The position numbers and the translations under genes were made by a program. Below, one piece after another: positions 23,191 to 35,700 of a DNA stretch of 64,000 bases. How positions within the stretch are numbered: position 1 is the first letter of the stretch; every line of letters starts with the position of its first letter. Location: the NCBI GenBank assembly GCA_963513935.1, contig OY740772.1, positions 15,284,098 through 15,348,097 on the forward strand. Direction: 5' to 3'. Below the pieces are notes generated by a model. That model was not told the DNA's origin. It searched no databases and saw only the letters and a program-made list of their open reading frames with translations. This DNA comes from Aphrophora alni. Its lineage: Eukaryota; Arthropoda; Insecta; Hemiptera; Aphrophoridae.

Positions 23191-23689
23191 GTCTGTATAG
23201 TAAACAAGTATCGAAAACATATACTACCTCGAGATATGTCAAAGATTTGCTTGCGTATCAATTTCATCAAAATCTGTTGAGCGGTTTAGTCTTGTAAATC
23301 ACTGCACATACAGATATCATTCCAAAAACAACTCTTTTAAACCGAGTAACCTCAGTATATACATTTCCGCATAAACTTAGACATTAGTTTCTTAACTATT
23401 TCATAAAGTTTTACGACATTAGTGTAAGAATGTTCAAAGAATTGTCATTTACTTTTGACGTCAGCAAACAATGTCAAGGAAACCATTGCATACGTCACGC
23501 CAATGATTCAGTGCCAGATGTCTCATAACAATAATTTTCCATACTAGAGCGTTCCCTTAGTAATTAATCTAAAGTTTATAAATAGTAAAAGCAATCATTT
23601 GTTGTTCTTACTTGCTTTCATTACTACTACTTCCGGTTTATATATAGTAACAGTTACTTTCTTTCTTGTTGTTGGTTTAAAACAATTGT
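23191..23689. other. No gene seen
   Basis: A spacer between R4 and R2 copies with no recognised coding or structural feature. Confidence 0.35.
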
Positions 23690-24150
23690 TATACAGGTTT
23701 TCTAAATCTCGTAATTGTGTACATCAGTATTTTTTTGCCTAACCTAACATACCTTATAGATGTGTATGTTAAACAGTTTCCACTCGCTTCGCTCGTGTCT
23801 CGTCCTTTTGGATCTCGTAACTTTACGAATATCATTTTCCTGGGGGGGGGGGGGGTTTCGAAATTACGTTTTTTTACAATAACCCAACTATTTATCATCG
23901 TAGAGAGATGAGGTTGGTAGCATTGCTAATTTATGTGAAATTGAATAAATTACGTAAGATATGAAAATAAAAAACTATTTATTTTTACATTTTCAATTCG
24001 ATTTTCCAGAATTTCAATAAGGCCCACTATGTCCCTTACACTAAATTTCATGTTCCTAGCTTATTTTTTGAACGGACAGCATGTTGGAAAACACTTTCGG
24101 TTTCCTGAGCTGCAAATCAGTCAAAGAACAGTAGTTTGAAATTTTGACGA
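23690..24150 (+). repeat. Dispersed repeat family R2, single copy
   Basis: Contains TATAGATGTGTATG, CCACTCGCTTCGCTCGTGTC, TTGGATCTCGTAAC, a 13-base G run, TATTTATCATCGTAGAGAGA, and ATTTCAATAAGGCCCACTAT in the R2 order. It lacks the TTAGG array: the matching place reads GAGGTTGGTAGC. Confidence 0.7.
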
Positions 24151-24179
24151 TTACGTAACTTAACTTTACTTCGTAAAAA

Positions 24180-24860
24180 TAAAGAAATCATAAAGACTTC
24201 TCACGCTCGAATACTCAGTGTCGGAATAGAACAAGAGTTGGTCAAGAAAGGGACCTAACACAAGACTATTTTCAAATTTAAAACTTTAATATATTTAGTC
24301 ATTCAAAATTAATGAAACTTGTACACAATTTATCACGAATAATACATTTTATATTCAAACGCGTTTCAACAATAATGTCGACATCATCAGTGACACAACT
24401 ACAATAGTCAAACTTTAAGTTACATCGCGTTTCAATTAATAAACGTATTTTTTTTGTGAAAAATAATTTATTTTGATTTTTTTGTTAACTCAACGCTTTT
24501 CTATGAGTTAGAAAGCGCTTTCTGTATATCAAAACTTTAGACAAAATAAAGAATGTACTTTTCTACCCGTTAAATTATTTTGTCAGTGCATCAATTTTAT
24601 TTCCTTCTTGGATTAGGATCTCGGGTCTTAATTTATTGTTCGCTTGTTGTTTTAAAGGCAAAATAAACTTCTCGATCACATCATCACTCCCTAGCCCTCA
24701 AATACTGTAATAACGTCAGCGTCGAAAAAGAACAAGTGTTGGTCGAGGGAAACCTGATAGGAACGATAAAAGAGAGTTATCTAATCTAAGATTACGTGAA
24801 AAAATGTGTAGATCCAGCTAGTTTGTTCGGGATTGCCAAGCCCGTACTCACTAAAGTGAG
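24180..24860 (+). repeat. R3 copies, one partial and one fuller
   Basis: A partial copy at about 24180-24260 (AACAAGAGTTGGTCAAGAAA). A fuller copy at about 24645-24860 has CACATCATCACTCCC, GAACAAGTGTTGGTCGAGGG, AAAGAGAGTTATCTAATC and TCGGGATTGCCAAGCCCGTA. Confidence 0.65.
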
Positions 24861-24964
24861 CGTCAGATCGTAATAAACGCCCCATGTTTATGTTTTATAG
24901 TAATAGTAATTTAAATATGGCGTAGGAAAAATATGGGAACGGTTCGGTAACTTTCGAACTATTC

Positions 24965-25345
24965 CCCGTGGGGAAACAACAACTACAGCATCCTCAAGGT
25001 AAGAATGTGTCTGGGGTGGCGAGGAAAAGAGGGGCCCCAAACCTTGTTTGTTGCGTTTACATTCAGCGGTACAACCCCAATAAAAAAAATATAGACCTCA
25101 AATGCTTATGTGTAAACGTGTACCCTACTTTCGTTTCTTTTATCGGTGTAAATAAGAATAAAACGTTTACAAAAGTCTGTCAAAAAGTTGTAACCTTAGG
25201 AATTAAATGTAGCTAAGCAGTAATTTATGTATCTAGTTTTCTTGGAATGGGTTGTACCGTCAAGTCAGGCTAGGGAAGCAAGTAGAAGGGAGGACAAGCC
25301 CCTTACACCAGACACAATCCTAGTCTGAGGCTACTGTAGGCTTAA
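24965..25345. repeat. Inverted pair of the GC-rich repeat seen at 1-135
   Basis: The left arm (about 24990-25075) reads AGAATGTGTCTGGGGTGGCG and GGGGCCCCAAACC. The right arm (about 25235-25345) is a more diverged copy in opposite orientation, with GTTGTACCG and CACCAGACACAATCCTAG. The left arm is close to the reverse complement of 50-105. It could be a foldback element with arms of unequal age. Confidence 0.5.
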
Positions 25346-26629
25346 TTTGAGCAACCTTTTTCTATACAGTTCAAAAGTCAGGGACTGTATGTAATGTAGT
25401 TACAGGTACAACAAGTTAGGGTTTCTCTGGGAGTTACAATAATTAATACCGGGAGGGGTTATGTTAATATGTGTTCGGTTTAATCGAATGAAAACATGGT
25501 TGCCCACACCCAGGTCGTAATTAACTTATCCCCGTCTGTTTCTATTAAAAAAAAAAAAAAAACTAAGAGAAGTAACTCTTGTTTTTAAAAGTGTTTTTTC
25601 CATACAACTACGAAGAAATGTTGGTGTTACTAATGTTTTACATTCTCAATTTTCATCCAATTTAACTGTACTATGTTTAGATTAATTACACAATGTTACA
25701 ATAATGTTCAACAGATATTTAGAAAGACAGAGTACATTTTTAACTTCTTCTACGATTATGAATTTAAATTTCCACTAATCTTATAGAGTTGTGTTGGTAG
25801 AGATAATTTACCTACAAGAATCACCATGTTCATTTCTTCAGCAGATGTATGTATTTTACATTTGTTTGTTTTTAAAGTTAAAATCCAGTAAGTAATGTCC
25901 CTGTGTCTAAGCTTACTACGGAAATGTGATTATATGATGTAAAAGCTATTTGGCACAACTCCCGCTGAGTTCTAAAAGCATTGGTGTAGGTTAGCCCTTC
26001 AAACAAGACCCTACTTGTGTTTAGTTTTTCTTCTTCATCTTCTATTTGAGGACCATAATCAAAACCTAGTGAGAACTAACTTTTTCATTTCATTTGCCTA
26101 TTTCGTCTTACAGCCTCGGTTAATTAATTTTATCTGTTAATAATTTTTTTTTCACCGATAAAATCTATTACAAATTATTCAAAATTTTATAACTAAAGGA
26201 AAATATATTTTTTTTCATGATTTTCAGAGCATTTTAGAAAATTTCCATGATTTTGATTTTTTTAGCGTTGCATTTTTTTTCAAATTTTCAACCCCTATAT
26301 AAGGCACACGGTATTTTTTTTTGCCTGGGGGCGCCAAAAACCTCCTATATCCATCATTCTACAAGAGTATTTTCCTTTTTGACTTTTAGAATAAAAAAAA
26401 AAGGATACTTTCTTAGATTTCGTAGATTCCAGTATGTATAATATTTATATTGCACTTTTAAATTATAATTTATTTTATTTAAACATAATTTTCATGAATG
26501 TATAAAAGTATATTACATATTTATTCAACAGTTTTAACATGATTAATATGACGATTTCCATTTTTCAAAAAAAAAAAAAAACCGCACGGGGGTCGAAAAG
26601 TATGCGTTTTTTTTAAATGATCGTGAAAG
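25346..26629. other. No gene seen
   Basis: AT-rich with poly-A and poly-T tracts and no recognised features. Confidence 0.4.
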
Positions 26630-26720
26630 AAAAAACAGATTTTCACATTCTCTCTTGACCACCTTTTGTTCTTTTGCGACTCTGACGCTATTGGAGTATT
26701 CGCGTATACTTTTCTTCCTT
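26630..26720 (-). repeat. R3 partial copy, minus strand
   Basis: On the minus strand it has CGAATACTCCAATAGCGTCA, then AGAACAAAAGGTGGTCAAGA, matching the core of R3. Confidence 0.6.
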
Positions 26721-27759
26721 TTTTTTATTAGGATCCTTATAATTTCCACACGTGTCAACCCGTCTTTCTAAGTCGCAACCCGTCTATACAGACAAGACAA
26801 TAAATCCTATATATTTTAAACTCTGCATTTATATTCTTTGTATTGCCACATATATAGGAAAAAATATAGCGGTAACAAAAAATGACCTTGAGATAGTTAA
26901 GGGTGAAAAATTATCGAGTTGTAAAATTTTATTTTTGGAAACATTATGTATGGGGTGTCAAAGAAAACTAGAAGTTATTCTGATTAGAAACATGTTTGTT
27001 TATTTGACGACATAATTAAAATGTTGGCGTTAGACCGCTTAAAAGATTTCGACCGTATTAAAACAACTGCCCTTATGCCTATGGAGCCTAAGTTGTGTAA
27101 AAATAGCTGTCCCTATGCCTATGGAGCCTAAGTTGTGTAACACCCTTTTATATAAACGATGATGGCCTTACGCCTTTAAACAAGATAAAAAGTGTTTTAT
27201 TTTTATTTCCACTTTTCTGAATTTTTTGACAACTTTTTTATCCCCTTCTTTTTAGATTGTTTCAAATTTGCTTAAATTCAAAACCTTTTTAAAGTAGTTT
27301 TTTACTGTTATTTTAACAATGTCATCGCTTATAACATTAAGAGATCGAATAATGTCTAGATGTCATGTTACGAAGCGACATCACCCCTCCCACCCAGGTG
27401 TTGGTTTCATTCTCTCCTGGAGATTTTCATATTTATATCTTAATTTGACCCAACTGATCTCCAGACTGTTTGGAGCTAATGTGGAGGAGGCAGGCGGGAG
27501 ATGCTTGGCGTCTGAACGTCGTCCATGTATCGATTCTGTGACATTTCCTCCATTTCTAAAAACATTCCCACCAACTAATGGTATTTTAATATAAAGTCGT
27601 CTTCCTCTATATTCACAACAATACATATCTCACTTGTCATTTGATATAAATAATAAGCCTACATTTAATTTCCTAATATTTGTTTCAAAATTGTAAACTG
27701 TTGAAAATACAAAAACATTTTCGACTTAACTAGGCCGAGAGATTGAAAAAGTACACGTT
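26721..27759. other. No gene seen; short duplication
   Basis: A ~45-bp segment with CCTATGCCTATGGAGCCTAA / GTTGTGTAA is present twice in tandem at about 27068-27142. The GC-richer part at 27350-27560 has 80-90 codon frames on both strands, but neither shows a family motif; it may be an old repeat. Confidence 0.4.
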
Positions 27760-28215
27760 TTTCCTTAAATAAAATAGAAAAATGTATGTAATGTAAAAAG
27801 GTATTTGTGTATTAAACAGGCCTTCTTTTTGTACATCTAACCGAAACTAATTAAAATAATACTGTAATTCTAGTATTATTATTATTATATATAACAACCT
27901 AACCTAACCTATTTGTGGTGATTCTTGCTACCACAAATATATGATCTACATTTTTGTTTAGGATGTCGATAGGCCTAAACTCGAATAGATTGAGTTAGGC
28001 CAGGTTATGATATTGAAATAGACTTATGAAAGTATTCAGTTTAAAACCAACATAAGTTAATAAATCAGCAAAATAACAACACAAACCTCTATTAAATACG
28101 AATAATGATTCTCCTAAGAGTGTTGCACTAGCATTGACCTCATAGTGGCACTGTCTAGACATGAATGGTCGAACTTGAAAGAATTGCCGTGGGTTTGTTA
28201 TGGTACTAGACAGAT
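27760..28215 (+). repeat. Dispersed repeat family R4, plus-strand copy
   Basis: Shares with the copy at 22720-23190: GGTGATTCTTGCTACCACAA, ATGATTCTCCTAAGAGTGTT, CATAGTGGCAC, AATGGTCGAACTTGAAAGAA and GGGTTTGTTATGG. Confidence 0.7.
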
Positions 28216-28244
28216 CTCCATCTATTTAAATAGGATTTTACACT

Positions 28245-28660
28245 TCAGAGCCTCTTTTAGTAAGTATGGGAGCGGGATTCCCAAGGGATCTTGTTGGATT
28301 TACACATTTTTCTTGTAGTCTGGATTAGATCTCCCTCTTTCATCTTTCTTATCAGGTTGATAAGATTGGCAATATATATCAGGTTACAAAATATAGATTA
28401 TCATGTTACAGAATAGTCAACATAGCTGGCATGTTATTGTAGTAATCAGCTGTATTAAAAACTGTTTTTATGTTGTAAATGAACACTTTAGACACAACAG
28501 GTTTCTATATGAGCACACTATAGTCCCCCCCCCTATACAAATTTAATGTTCCTATATTATATTTTGTGGCCGCTATCGTGCATTGTACATTGGTATCGTT
28601 GGTACATTGTACAGGCGACAAAGAAGACGGACATGTCGAAAATGACTTTTTCCATGAGGA
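28245..28660. repeat. R3 fragment (minus) and R2 fragment (plus)
   Basis: 28245-28345 complements the R3 end (TTACTAAAAGAGGCTCTG ... GGGAATCCC, then a TTAGATCTCCCTCTTTCATC core). 28500-28640 has the R2 segment TTCTATATGAGCACACTATA and GTGGCCGCTATCGTG. Confidence 0.55.
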
Positions 28661-28668
28661 CATGAAAC

Positions 28669-28761
28669 TTAGTTTATCTACCCACATGTTAAACTTCCCT
28701 TAGTTTATCTACCCACATGTTAAACTTCCCTTAGTTTATCTACCCACATGTTAAACTTCCC
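28669..28761 (+). repeat. 31-bp unit repeated three times
   Basis: Exact tandem copies start at 28669, 28700 and 28731; each begins TTAGTTTATCTACCCACATG. Confidence 0.95.
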
Positions 28762-29434
28762 CAACTAACGAAGTACATCACCATTATGTACCGCTTGTAT
28801 TTTAGTCTATGGTTCTTCAAGAAAATTACAACCTTTTTATTAAATCGGCTGCTGTATATTATTTTTGTTGTAGAAAAATACAACCTCCTCATACAACCTT
28901 TTCTTGGAGAATTTTAGTTTTTTCTACAGTGTAACTTCACTTTTAATAAAGTGAACGAACCCGATGAAACATTACAATCAGATATTGAAGAACACCTGTT
29001 AACAGTTTGTTACCCGAAAAGTCTATAAAACAATATTCAATTTTACACTGGCGAGGATAGATAAAATGGTGCATTGCATCATATACCTTTTGTGTATTTA
29101 AATGCCTCGTGATAGGCTACCCTCAACACAACACCCAAGTTATATTGAAACTCGGTTAGGTTAGGTTAAGTTACGTTGGCATGCAGTTGTGTGTTGTACG
29201 GAGATGTAATCCAGTTGGCCTTGGCAGACTTGAGGCTGGAATTCGGCAACTTTGAAGTCAGTCCTAGACCTAGATTAAAGTGCCACGTTGTCTTCTATCG
29301 TCGCAGAACCTAAAATTTAGTGAATTTTGATTTTTTTTTTTTAAACAAATATAGGCTTCGGGCTGTTTTACTGTTTAACTTTATTTTGTAAGATAAGGTT
29401 TTAAGTGAAGGTATTGTTTCATCCCCCCCCTTTC
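28762..29434. other. No gene seen
   Basis: A spacer with no recognised coding or structural feature apart from a short GGTTAGGTTAGGTTAAG tract near 29155. Confidence 0.35.
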
Positions 29435-29665
29435 CCTTTCATATTGAAAGACGAAAAACCTCTCGGTCATCATCGCCTATGGAAGAAGAGAATACAAAAT
29501 AAAGACACCTATCTATCCCTCGAATACCCTAATAGCTTCAGGGTCGGAAGAGAACAAGAGTTGGTAGAGAGATACTTGATAGGAAAGATTAAAGAGAGTT
29601 ATCTAACCCCAAGGGATGTTTACATCCAGCTAGGCTCGGGATTGCCAAACTCGTACTCACTATAA
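29435..29665 (+). repeat. Dispersed repeat family R3, good plus-strand copy
   Basis: One of the fullest R3 copies: AACCTCTCGGTCATCATCGC, CCTCGAATACCCTAATAGC, CAGGGTCGGAAGAGAACAAG, AGAGAGTTATCTAACCC, CATCCAGCTAGGCTCGGGAT, then CTCGTACTCACTATAAG. The total is about 230 bp. A TAA-like or A-rich tail is not evident, so the retroelement idea is unproven. Confidence 0.7.
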
Positions 29666-30019
29666 GAGAACCGGTTTAGTTACAGTCAAATCCCTCACAC
29701 AAACTATGACATTTAGGATTAACATTGTAACAATGAACGTGCAGGTTAGGTTTAAAAATTTTAATTTGTTTTAAAATGGAGGCCACTCGCACATGCATGT
29801 ACGTTTTAAAATTATACATGCACGCATATACAGAAATATATATTGATCAAAATATAGAATCAAATTACCCCTAATAAAAATTAGTGTACTGCGCATATGG
29901 TCTGCGCATTCGTTTTTAGAAATGACGTAAACATAACCTTAAAATACTTCTAACAGTTGATGGAAAAAAAAAATCATATGGTAATATAAAAATCCCATTT
30001 ATTTTTTTCCCTTTTTCCC
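29666..30019. other. No gene seen
   Basis: An AT-rich spacer with no recognised feature. Confidence 0.35.
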
Positions 30020-30400
30020 TGTAGGCGAAAAACCTTTCAGTCAAAAAAGGGAAGAAAAATCTAACCCGTAGTTGTCGAATATTCTAATATCATCAGGGTC
30101 TAAAGAGAATAAGAATGCTCCAGAGAGACCTGATCTAAAAATAAATGAACAAAAACTGTTTTAAAATGATCGACATTTTGAGTTTTTCAACTCCATTTTT
30201 CTGAATTCCAGTAGGTTTCTATATGAGCACACTATAGTTCCCTACACCATATTTCTTGTTAATTTTTGCGGGCGCTATCTCCCTAACGTACAGACGACAA
30301 TGGTTCAATGCTCTGTCAAAATTCATTTTCCTAAAAAATATGAAACGTGACGATCAGTCAAAAAACGGAGGTTGAAATTTTATTAATCTCACCCTATTAA
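30020..30400 (+). repeat. R3 fragment followed by R2 fragment
   Basis: 30020-30135 has GCGAAAAACCTTTCAGTCA, CGAATATTCTAATATCATCA and GAGAATAAGAATG (R3). 30150-30400 has TTCTATATGAGCACACTATA, CTAACGTACAGACGAC and AAACGTGACGATCAGTCAAA (R2). The same two families are neighbours at 28.2-28.7 kb. Confidence 0.6.
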
Positions 30401-30789
30401 AATAAAAAGGGGATGTTCCGGATCGAACAATTTAATTTTACTTCAACAAACCAAGACTTAAACTGTGATGTAAACTAATAGTAAAGCTGTGATTATCACA
30501 ATCAAGTTCATAGAGGTTAACTTGGTATATGCAAGTGTCAGCGTTATACAAGTTTAATCTGTGATTTACTATCAACATTTCTGATAAAACAATCAGTTCA
30601 TCTTTGCACTTCCTAATATTTAGTTTGCTTATTGATTAATTAGAACATAGTATACATTATTGTGTTACATATAATAGCAACAGTTTGATAGGCCTATATT
30701 GAAATCGTTGTACAGTCATCGAAAGATTAAATATCGGTAATAGTTCACATTTAAGATTTTTGTTTGTTGGAAAGTGTAGGTCTTGATGT

Positions 30790-31290
30790 AGGATTTAATA
30801 AACAGTACAAAAACATTGCACAAACTTTCTTACTCACTCATCACCAAAAATGAAAGTTTGGTAGTTGTCAATCAAAAAGTTATGAAACAAGTATCAATGA
30901 AAAATATTTAAATAATAGCCTAAACTTCGCTTGTGACAAACACGTCCTTAGTGTGTTTTTCCTTGTCGTCAAAAAACCTCTCGGTCATCAGGTCAGAAAG
31001 GAACAGTTCGTTCCTGATAGGAAAGTCGAAAGAGAGGGATATTTTTCTTTTTTGTCAATAATTCCCTAACCGTATTATTTTTTATTTACGATTTTCCAGC
31101 ATTCGGGTTTGGGTCATTAATCTTTAAATATTACTAAAATTTGAATGAAATGAGTAAAGTCAATTTTGAGAAATTACATATTCTATAACAGTTCCATTTT
31201 TTATTGATAACACAAGAAACCAGTATTTTTGGATTGATGATGATCAATACATTTTGTTTGGGCCCTTGTAGGCTACAGCTACACTTGTGA
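30790..31290 (+). repeat. R1 copy with an R3 fragment inside
   Basis: R1 landmarks AACATTGCACAAACTTTCTT, AGTTTGGTAGTTGTCAATCA and TTTGGGTCATTAATCTT flank a short R3 piece at about 30970-31045 (AAAAACCTCTCGGTCATCAG). This suggests R3 inserted into or recombined with R1. Confidence 0.6.
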
Positions 31291-31991
31291 TGATATGACT
31301 GGTTAGGCACCGAAATCTTGCTCGCAATCAGCTTGCGATTCCTTGCTTCGATTGGAGTTGCTTTGATTCCAAACAGCTGATGATTTAAGTTTTCGGGAAA
31401 TGGCGTTTGTGAGATTCTCGGGAAATCCTATGAATATGTTTCACTGAGGTATTAAATGGTTGAGTTGCAAATAGGTTAGACTTGTGTCCAGTCACTTTTT
31501 ATAAATTAAATGTATGTCCTTCAAATCTTTTTATTAGACTATAATTAACTCATTAAGCTGGTTACATAGAGTGGTTATTGGTCTAAGGCAATAATGTAAT
31601 TTAGACCTCAAAGTTAATGGGAGTGCACGTTTTTGGTAGTTAACCCTACCTTGGGTTAACCAGATCCCAGTTGAGCTTTGACCCCAAACAACCACAATGT
31701 CCAAAAATTTATCGAAATCGTTGTAGCCTATTTTGAAAAAATAGAGTTTTGTTTTTTCTGGCATCTACCTGTAAATTTTAAGTTTAAAAAAAAAGAAAAA
31801 CAACCAAATTATTTTCCAAATACCAAATTTGAATTAAATCTCAATTTATATGTTTAGGCTGTAAAACACTGGATAGTAGATAGACAACAAATGTGAGACA
31901 GAAAAATTTTCTGTGTTTTTGGATGTGTATTTTATATACTATATTATATATTTGACTCTCTGTTTGAAGTTATTTGTTAATGATGGAAGTT
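31291..31991. other. No gene seen
   Basis: A spacer with no recognised features. The 76-codon minus-strand frame is not family-like. Confidence 0.35.
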
Positions 31992-32240
31992 CAATTTTAT
32001 TATTATACATTTTTCGGACATTTGCCATCATTTATTTGTGTGTTAGAAATCAAAACACGACGTTTCGGGAATAAGAATCAATTCCCGTTATCAAGTTATA
32101 GGCTGTTTCTAGTTTCATGTTTCTTTAGTTTTTAGTCACTTGATAACGGGAATTTTGATTCTTATTCCTGAAACGTCGTTTTTTGATTTCTAACACACAA
32201 ATAATGGCAAATGTCCGAAAAATGTAAAATAATAATATTG
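31992..32240. mobile_element. Foldback MITE-like element
   Basis: Arms of about 100 bp (31992-32098 and 32142-32240) are inverted with few mismatches. They contain TTTTTCGGACATTTGCCAT, TGTGTGTTAGAAATCAAAA, ACGACGTTTCGGGAATAAG and CCCGTTATCAAGT. A 43-bp centre separates them. Part of the same sequence is found as a fragment near 4315-4360. No target duplication was identified. Confidence 0.8.
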
Positions 32241-32749
32241 GATTTGTTACGTTGTTTTATATTTTATATATTTATGTCTTTATATTAATTTATTTTTACA
32301 TGCTTTGTACCTTTGTATGTTTTGTGTTTATAGCTTGTAACTTGTAATTGTTAATATTCTCTTTTGACTTGTTATAATACAATACAAAATTGTCAAATCT
32401 AATAGAAATAAATAAATTACAAAAATTAATGGGACCTCAAAACAGTTTAATCTGAATAAACTCAATATACATTTTTTGACTTCACTTTCTATACTATATA
32501 TGTATAAAAGAGTAAAATGTGAAATTTTAATTTCTATTTTTAACTTGTTAAGTAAAATGAAAACATGACTCAGGATAGATAAATACAACACATTAGAATT
32601 TAACATTTCATCATGTTAAGTTTGTCAATAATTACTTGTACTGGCAACCCTTATTGATGAGTTACCTTATTCAGTTATTTTAAGTATACTTAAGAAATAA
32701 ACCTATTCTGCTTCGAGGAAAAACAATAATTTATCTTATTTTGTTACAG

Positions 32750-32791
32750 ATTTAAAACAGCAGAGTGTTTGAAATGGCTGCTTATTACATG
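32750..32791 (+). CDS. AnxB9: Annexin exon 1: 5' UTR tail and first 6 codons
   Basis: A TTGTTACAG acceptor precedes it and ATG|GTAAGT follows. It encodes MAAYYM. The very short N-terminal tail is typical of insect annexin B proteins, which lack the long Pro/Gly-rich tail of annexins A7 and A11. Confidence 0.85.
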
Positions 32792-35700
32792 GTAAGTATT
32801 GTAATGATACTGAAATTAAATGTTATAAAAAAACATAAGCCGTTTCATCACAACCCAAACCACAATAAATATAAATATCATTCATATTTTGTATCTCCAT
32901 ACAATATAATTTGTGTAACATGAACAGTGACAGAATTCATATTGTCACAAGTTAAACAACAACAAAAAAGAGAGAAAGAAGAACTTTTTAGGAGGAAAAG
33001 AAAGTTTCTATGGTGATGAAAAAGGGAAAAAAAACTTTGTGACATTCTATTCAAAACATCCAAACAGGCAGGGTCATTTTTTGTTGTAGATTCAGGAAGA
33101 TTAACTGTTTGTCTCTTGATAAAAAACAACTAAGTAGCTAAAATATAATATTCATGCTTGGAATGATTTGCGAGTGGAATATATAACTTTGTTTATCTCT
33201 TCATATAACTGTTATTATAAATTTACCTTTCATCCTGATTATATCCATCCAAAATTAACTGATGAAAATTACCACTTTCTCAAAATTAATTAAAGACCAT
33301 AATAACAAACTCAAAACTGAGAATTAAAGACTTTTATAACATAAGATATATAAATACAATTTGTTTTTAACACAATCCACCCTCTTTGTATCATTTTCAC
33401 CCATCACTTATCTCTTAAAAAATCACACAGTTCATTAGTTTTTTAAGATATCACGTATCATATTCCTTTAGATTAAATTTTGTAGTTTTAATTTATGTTG
33501 TACCCTACACCCAAAAGTGTTGTAAAAATATCCAAGGGAAGAATGACTGATTATAGAACTTCTGAACCCTGAGATTAAGAGTAAGCTACACATTTTGTAT
33601 ATTTTGTAATTGAATTTGTGTTCCCAAGCGATCACCCATCCAAGTACTAACTGCGCTCAATTTTGCTTGACTACGGTTATCTATTAATGCCTTGAATTCT
33701 GTAGTTTTGAAATTAATTGTGCTTTTTCGGTGAAAAAGTTAGCTCGGCATTGAAAACTTATTTTATTATAAAGAAATAATGTATGTAGAACATGATTGAA
33801 AAAAATTGCCTAAAATACCGGTAACTTTCTTTGTAAACAATTAGCATATATGATTTTATAGTATTTATTTCCTTATTTCTCACATATACAGAGTGGCTTA
33901 AAAAACTGCACCTCCTGTAATTTAGTTCTCAATTAAGATTAATAAATATAGTTTGCTGAAATCTTCTTTGTATTGAGGGATTGCTTCTATAAGCTCATGT
34001 TTTTCAATTTTTGTCTAGGGAGGGCAAGAGGTAAGTCAAAAATTTCAAATGGGAAATATGATAAATCATTTTAAAAAACTTGTAACAAGAAAAATGACAG
34101 GACAATTGTTTTGACCACCGTAACTAAAATGCCGTTAAAATGCTATCTTGATTGTATTAATATAGCAAAAATTGCATCTTCTCATCTTAACTTGATTGTT
34201 TTTGAGAATCTGATCAGGTAAGATAATCTAGCTTTGATATTCGCTAGGAACCTGTCAGAGCTTTTCTCTGCTTACAGAAGTGTGGTGCAAACAATGCATG
34301 ATTAAAGCATTGGAATACCTCAATATTGGATTGTCCAATTTTGTGTTTTTGGCCCTCAGCACCGTAATATATGATCAAATGATCATATTAAAGGTCTTGG
34401 AAAAGTGAGGCAAATGACATTTAAAAAAATGAAATGTTCATGGTCCAAACTAAAATAATGGCCAAAAACATGATTATGTCAAGATCAAAAGTAATCTAGT
34501 GGATTAAATTCAGGAAACCGAACTGGCCTTTGATCTCACCTCTTCGATCTATCCACTGGTTAGATCTTAATATAGTCAAGTTAATGGCTGCCATTTTAGT
34601 TACAGAGTGGTCTTGAAACATTTCTGTATAACAATTTTTTGTCTAATAATTTAAAATGATGTCCCATTTATACCATATATCTCATTTGAAATTTTTGGTT
34701 TAACTCCTGCCCTCCCATCTACTTAAGTCTAAAATTGAAAACATGTGCTCATATAAACAGTCCATTACTACAAAGAAAGTTGCCACAAACCATGTTAAGC
34801 TACCTTTATTAATAATAACATTAAAGAGTGTGCAAATTTCTATTCATCCAAGCTGTATACACATTCTATTAAAACATAAATTTATAAATGATAAATCTAA
34901 CATTACAGTCAAGAATATTAATTTGTATATAATTAAAGTACAGTAACTTAATAAGAATTTATAATAAATTTCTGAAAAAGGTAAAACTGAAGTGTAATGA
35001 TGTGTATTTAACGTAGACGTAAGATAACACTAAGCCCCATTGGTTAAACAAACAATGCGTAATGCGTAATTAATTATGACACCTCAAGATAAAGTTAAAT
35101 TGTGGACCATGTTAAGAAATATCTTAAAATGAGATATAAAATGTTTGTAGATTTATAGAAATTAACATTTTAAGCTCTGTAATGTTAAAAATTGTCCATA
35201 GTCTAAATGTATGAAAAATTTATACCTACCTTTATCAGAAATAGAATGAAAAGGTTAAAAGTAAATAATTTTAATTATTATACACTGTAGTTAGTCTGAC
35301 TACAATTCACTAAACTCAATGTGGTTGTCTTAGCGATAGGGAAGTTATTATTCTTAATTTTTGTTTCTTGTTGTTTAAAACCAAAACCCTCTCACCATCA
35401 TTGCCTTATAAAAAAAATAATAAAAAAAAACAATGAAAAGAATATAAAAATAAAGAAAAGAACATAAAAATAAAGACCCCCCCCTTGAATACTCTAATAA
35501 TGTCAGGATCAGAAGAGAACAAGAGTGGGTCAAGGAAGAACAAATAGGAAAGATCAAAGAGTGGGATCTAACACAAGACTACATGAAAAAAGGTGTAGAT
35601 CGAGCTAGCGTCTCTCGGAATTACCATGTCTGTACTTATTATAAATGAGCCTCTGAGTGTATTATTTTTAATTCGTATCCTGTTCATTTTTAGGTGTAAT

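Noticed and set aside
27319..27626. Overlapping 80-90 codon frames on both strands in a GC-richer stretch
   Set aside because: No domain or splice context; could be an old repeat, but nothing supports a protein.
29435..29665. R3 as a tRNA-derived SINE
   Set aside because: I looked for Pol III A and B boxes and did not find a convincing pair, so R3 is left as an unclassified dispersed repeat.
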